Shown piece by piece: positions 6,150-6,205 of a stretch of DNA of 6,205 nucleotides. A program made the translations under genes and the position numbers. The stretch covers positions 1 through 6,205 of the forward strand of contig DKYD01000085.1 in NCBI GenBank assembly GCA_002492335.1, read 5' to 3'. The DNA is from Lachnospiraceae bacterium UBA7109 (GTDB lineage Bacteria > Bacillota > Clostridia > Lachnospirales > Lachnospiraceae). Every line of letters begins with the position of its first letter. Within the stretch, counting starts at the first letter, position 1. The notes beneath the pieces were generated by a model. The model made no database searches. It worked only from the letters and a program-made list of their open reading frames with translations, and was not told where the DNA came from.

Positions 6150-6181
6150 AGTTTTTGTGTTACGGAACACCAATTAAATAC

Positions 6182-6205
6182 GCGCCATTAGCTCAGTTGG
6201 TAGAG
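6182..6205 (+). tRNA. tRNA 5' end, probably tRNA-Lys (3' part outside window)
   Basis: The last 24 bases read as a tRNA start: acceptor strand GCGCCAT, T8-A9, D-stem GCTC and D-loop AGTTGGTAG with the conserved GG, then the start of the pairing GAG. The anticodon lies outside the window. From memory, this acceptor and D-arm combination is usual for clostridial tRNA-Lys, so that identity is a guess; the tRNA call itself is firm. Confidence 0.88.

Overview
The window looks like chromosomal DNA of a Firmicute of class Clostridia, most likely a gut Lachnospiraceae. This is inferred from the style of the FtsH, GH13 and LCP proteins, purine-rich Shine-Dalgarno sites, a LytTR regulator with an NTF2-like sensor domain, and a clostridial-type tRNA start. 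No plasmid, phage, IS, CRISPR or transposon signature was seen.

Positions 1-4627 hold one tightly packed plus-strand operon. It starts with the 3' part of ftsH (membrane AAA+ zinc protease, cut by the window edge). After 3 bases comes a cytoplasmic GH13 alpha-glucan hydrolase, and after 14 more bases a membrane-anchored LCP-family cell-wall ligase with an extra solute-binding-like extracellular domain. A hairpin with a short T-run closes the unit. Quality control, alpha-glucan breakdown and envelope assembly are thus co-transcribed, but no direct biochemical link between them can be read from the sequence.

Positions 4624-5618 hold a single-gene regulatory unit. A 280-base non-coding region has a good -10, a poor -35 and a pair of near-identical direct repeats one 21-bp step apart. 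It drives a 224-codon (or 221-codon) regulator with an N-terminal NTF2/SnoaL-like domain and a C-terminal LytTR DNA-binding domain. The layout suggests an autoregulated one-component sensor. The gene ends at a strong hairpin that is T-tailed on both strands.

Positions 5556-6055 hold, on the minus strand, the first third of an aldo/keto reductase. Its homology stops about 15 bases before the shared terminator, so it is called a pseudogene. Its control region is intact: a perfect Shine-Dalgarno, a promoter with a 19-bp spacer filled by a dyad (the hallmark of MerR-family control), and a perfect 10-bp inverted repeat overlapping the -10.

Positions 6095-6205 hold a strong A-tract-flanked promoter followed by the first 24 bases of a plus-strand tRNA gene, probably tRNA-Lys, cut by the window edge.

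The most interesting parts are the NTF2-LytTR one-component regulator with its putative self-operator, and the remnant reductase that keeps a complete MerR-type promoter.
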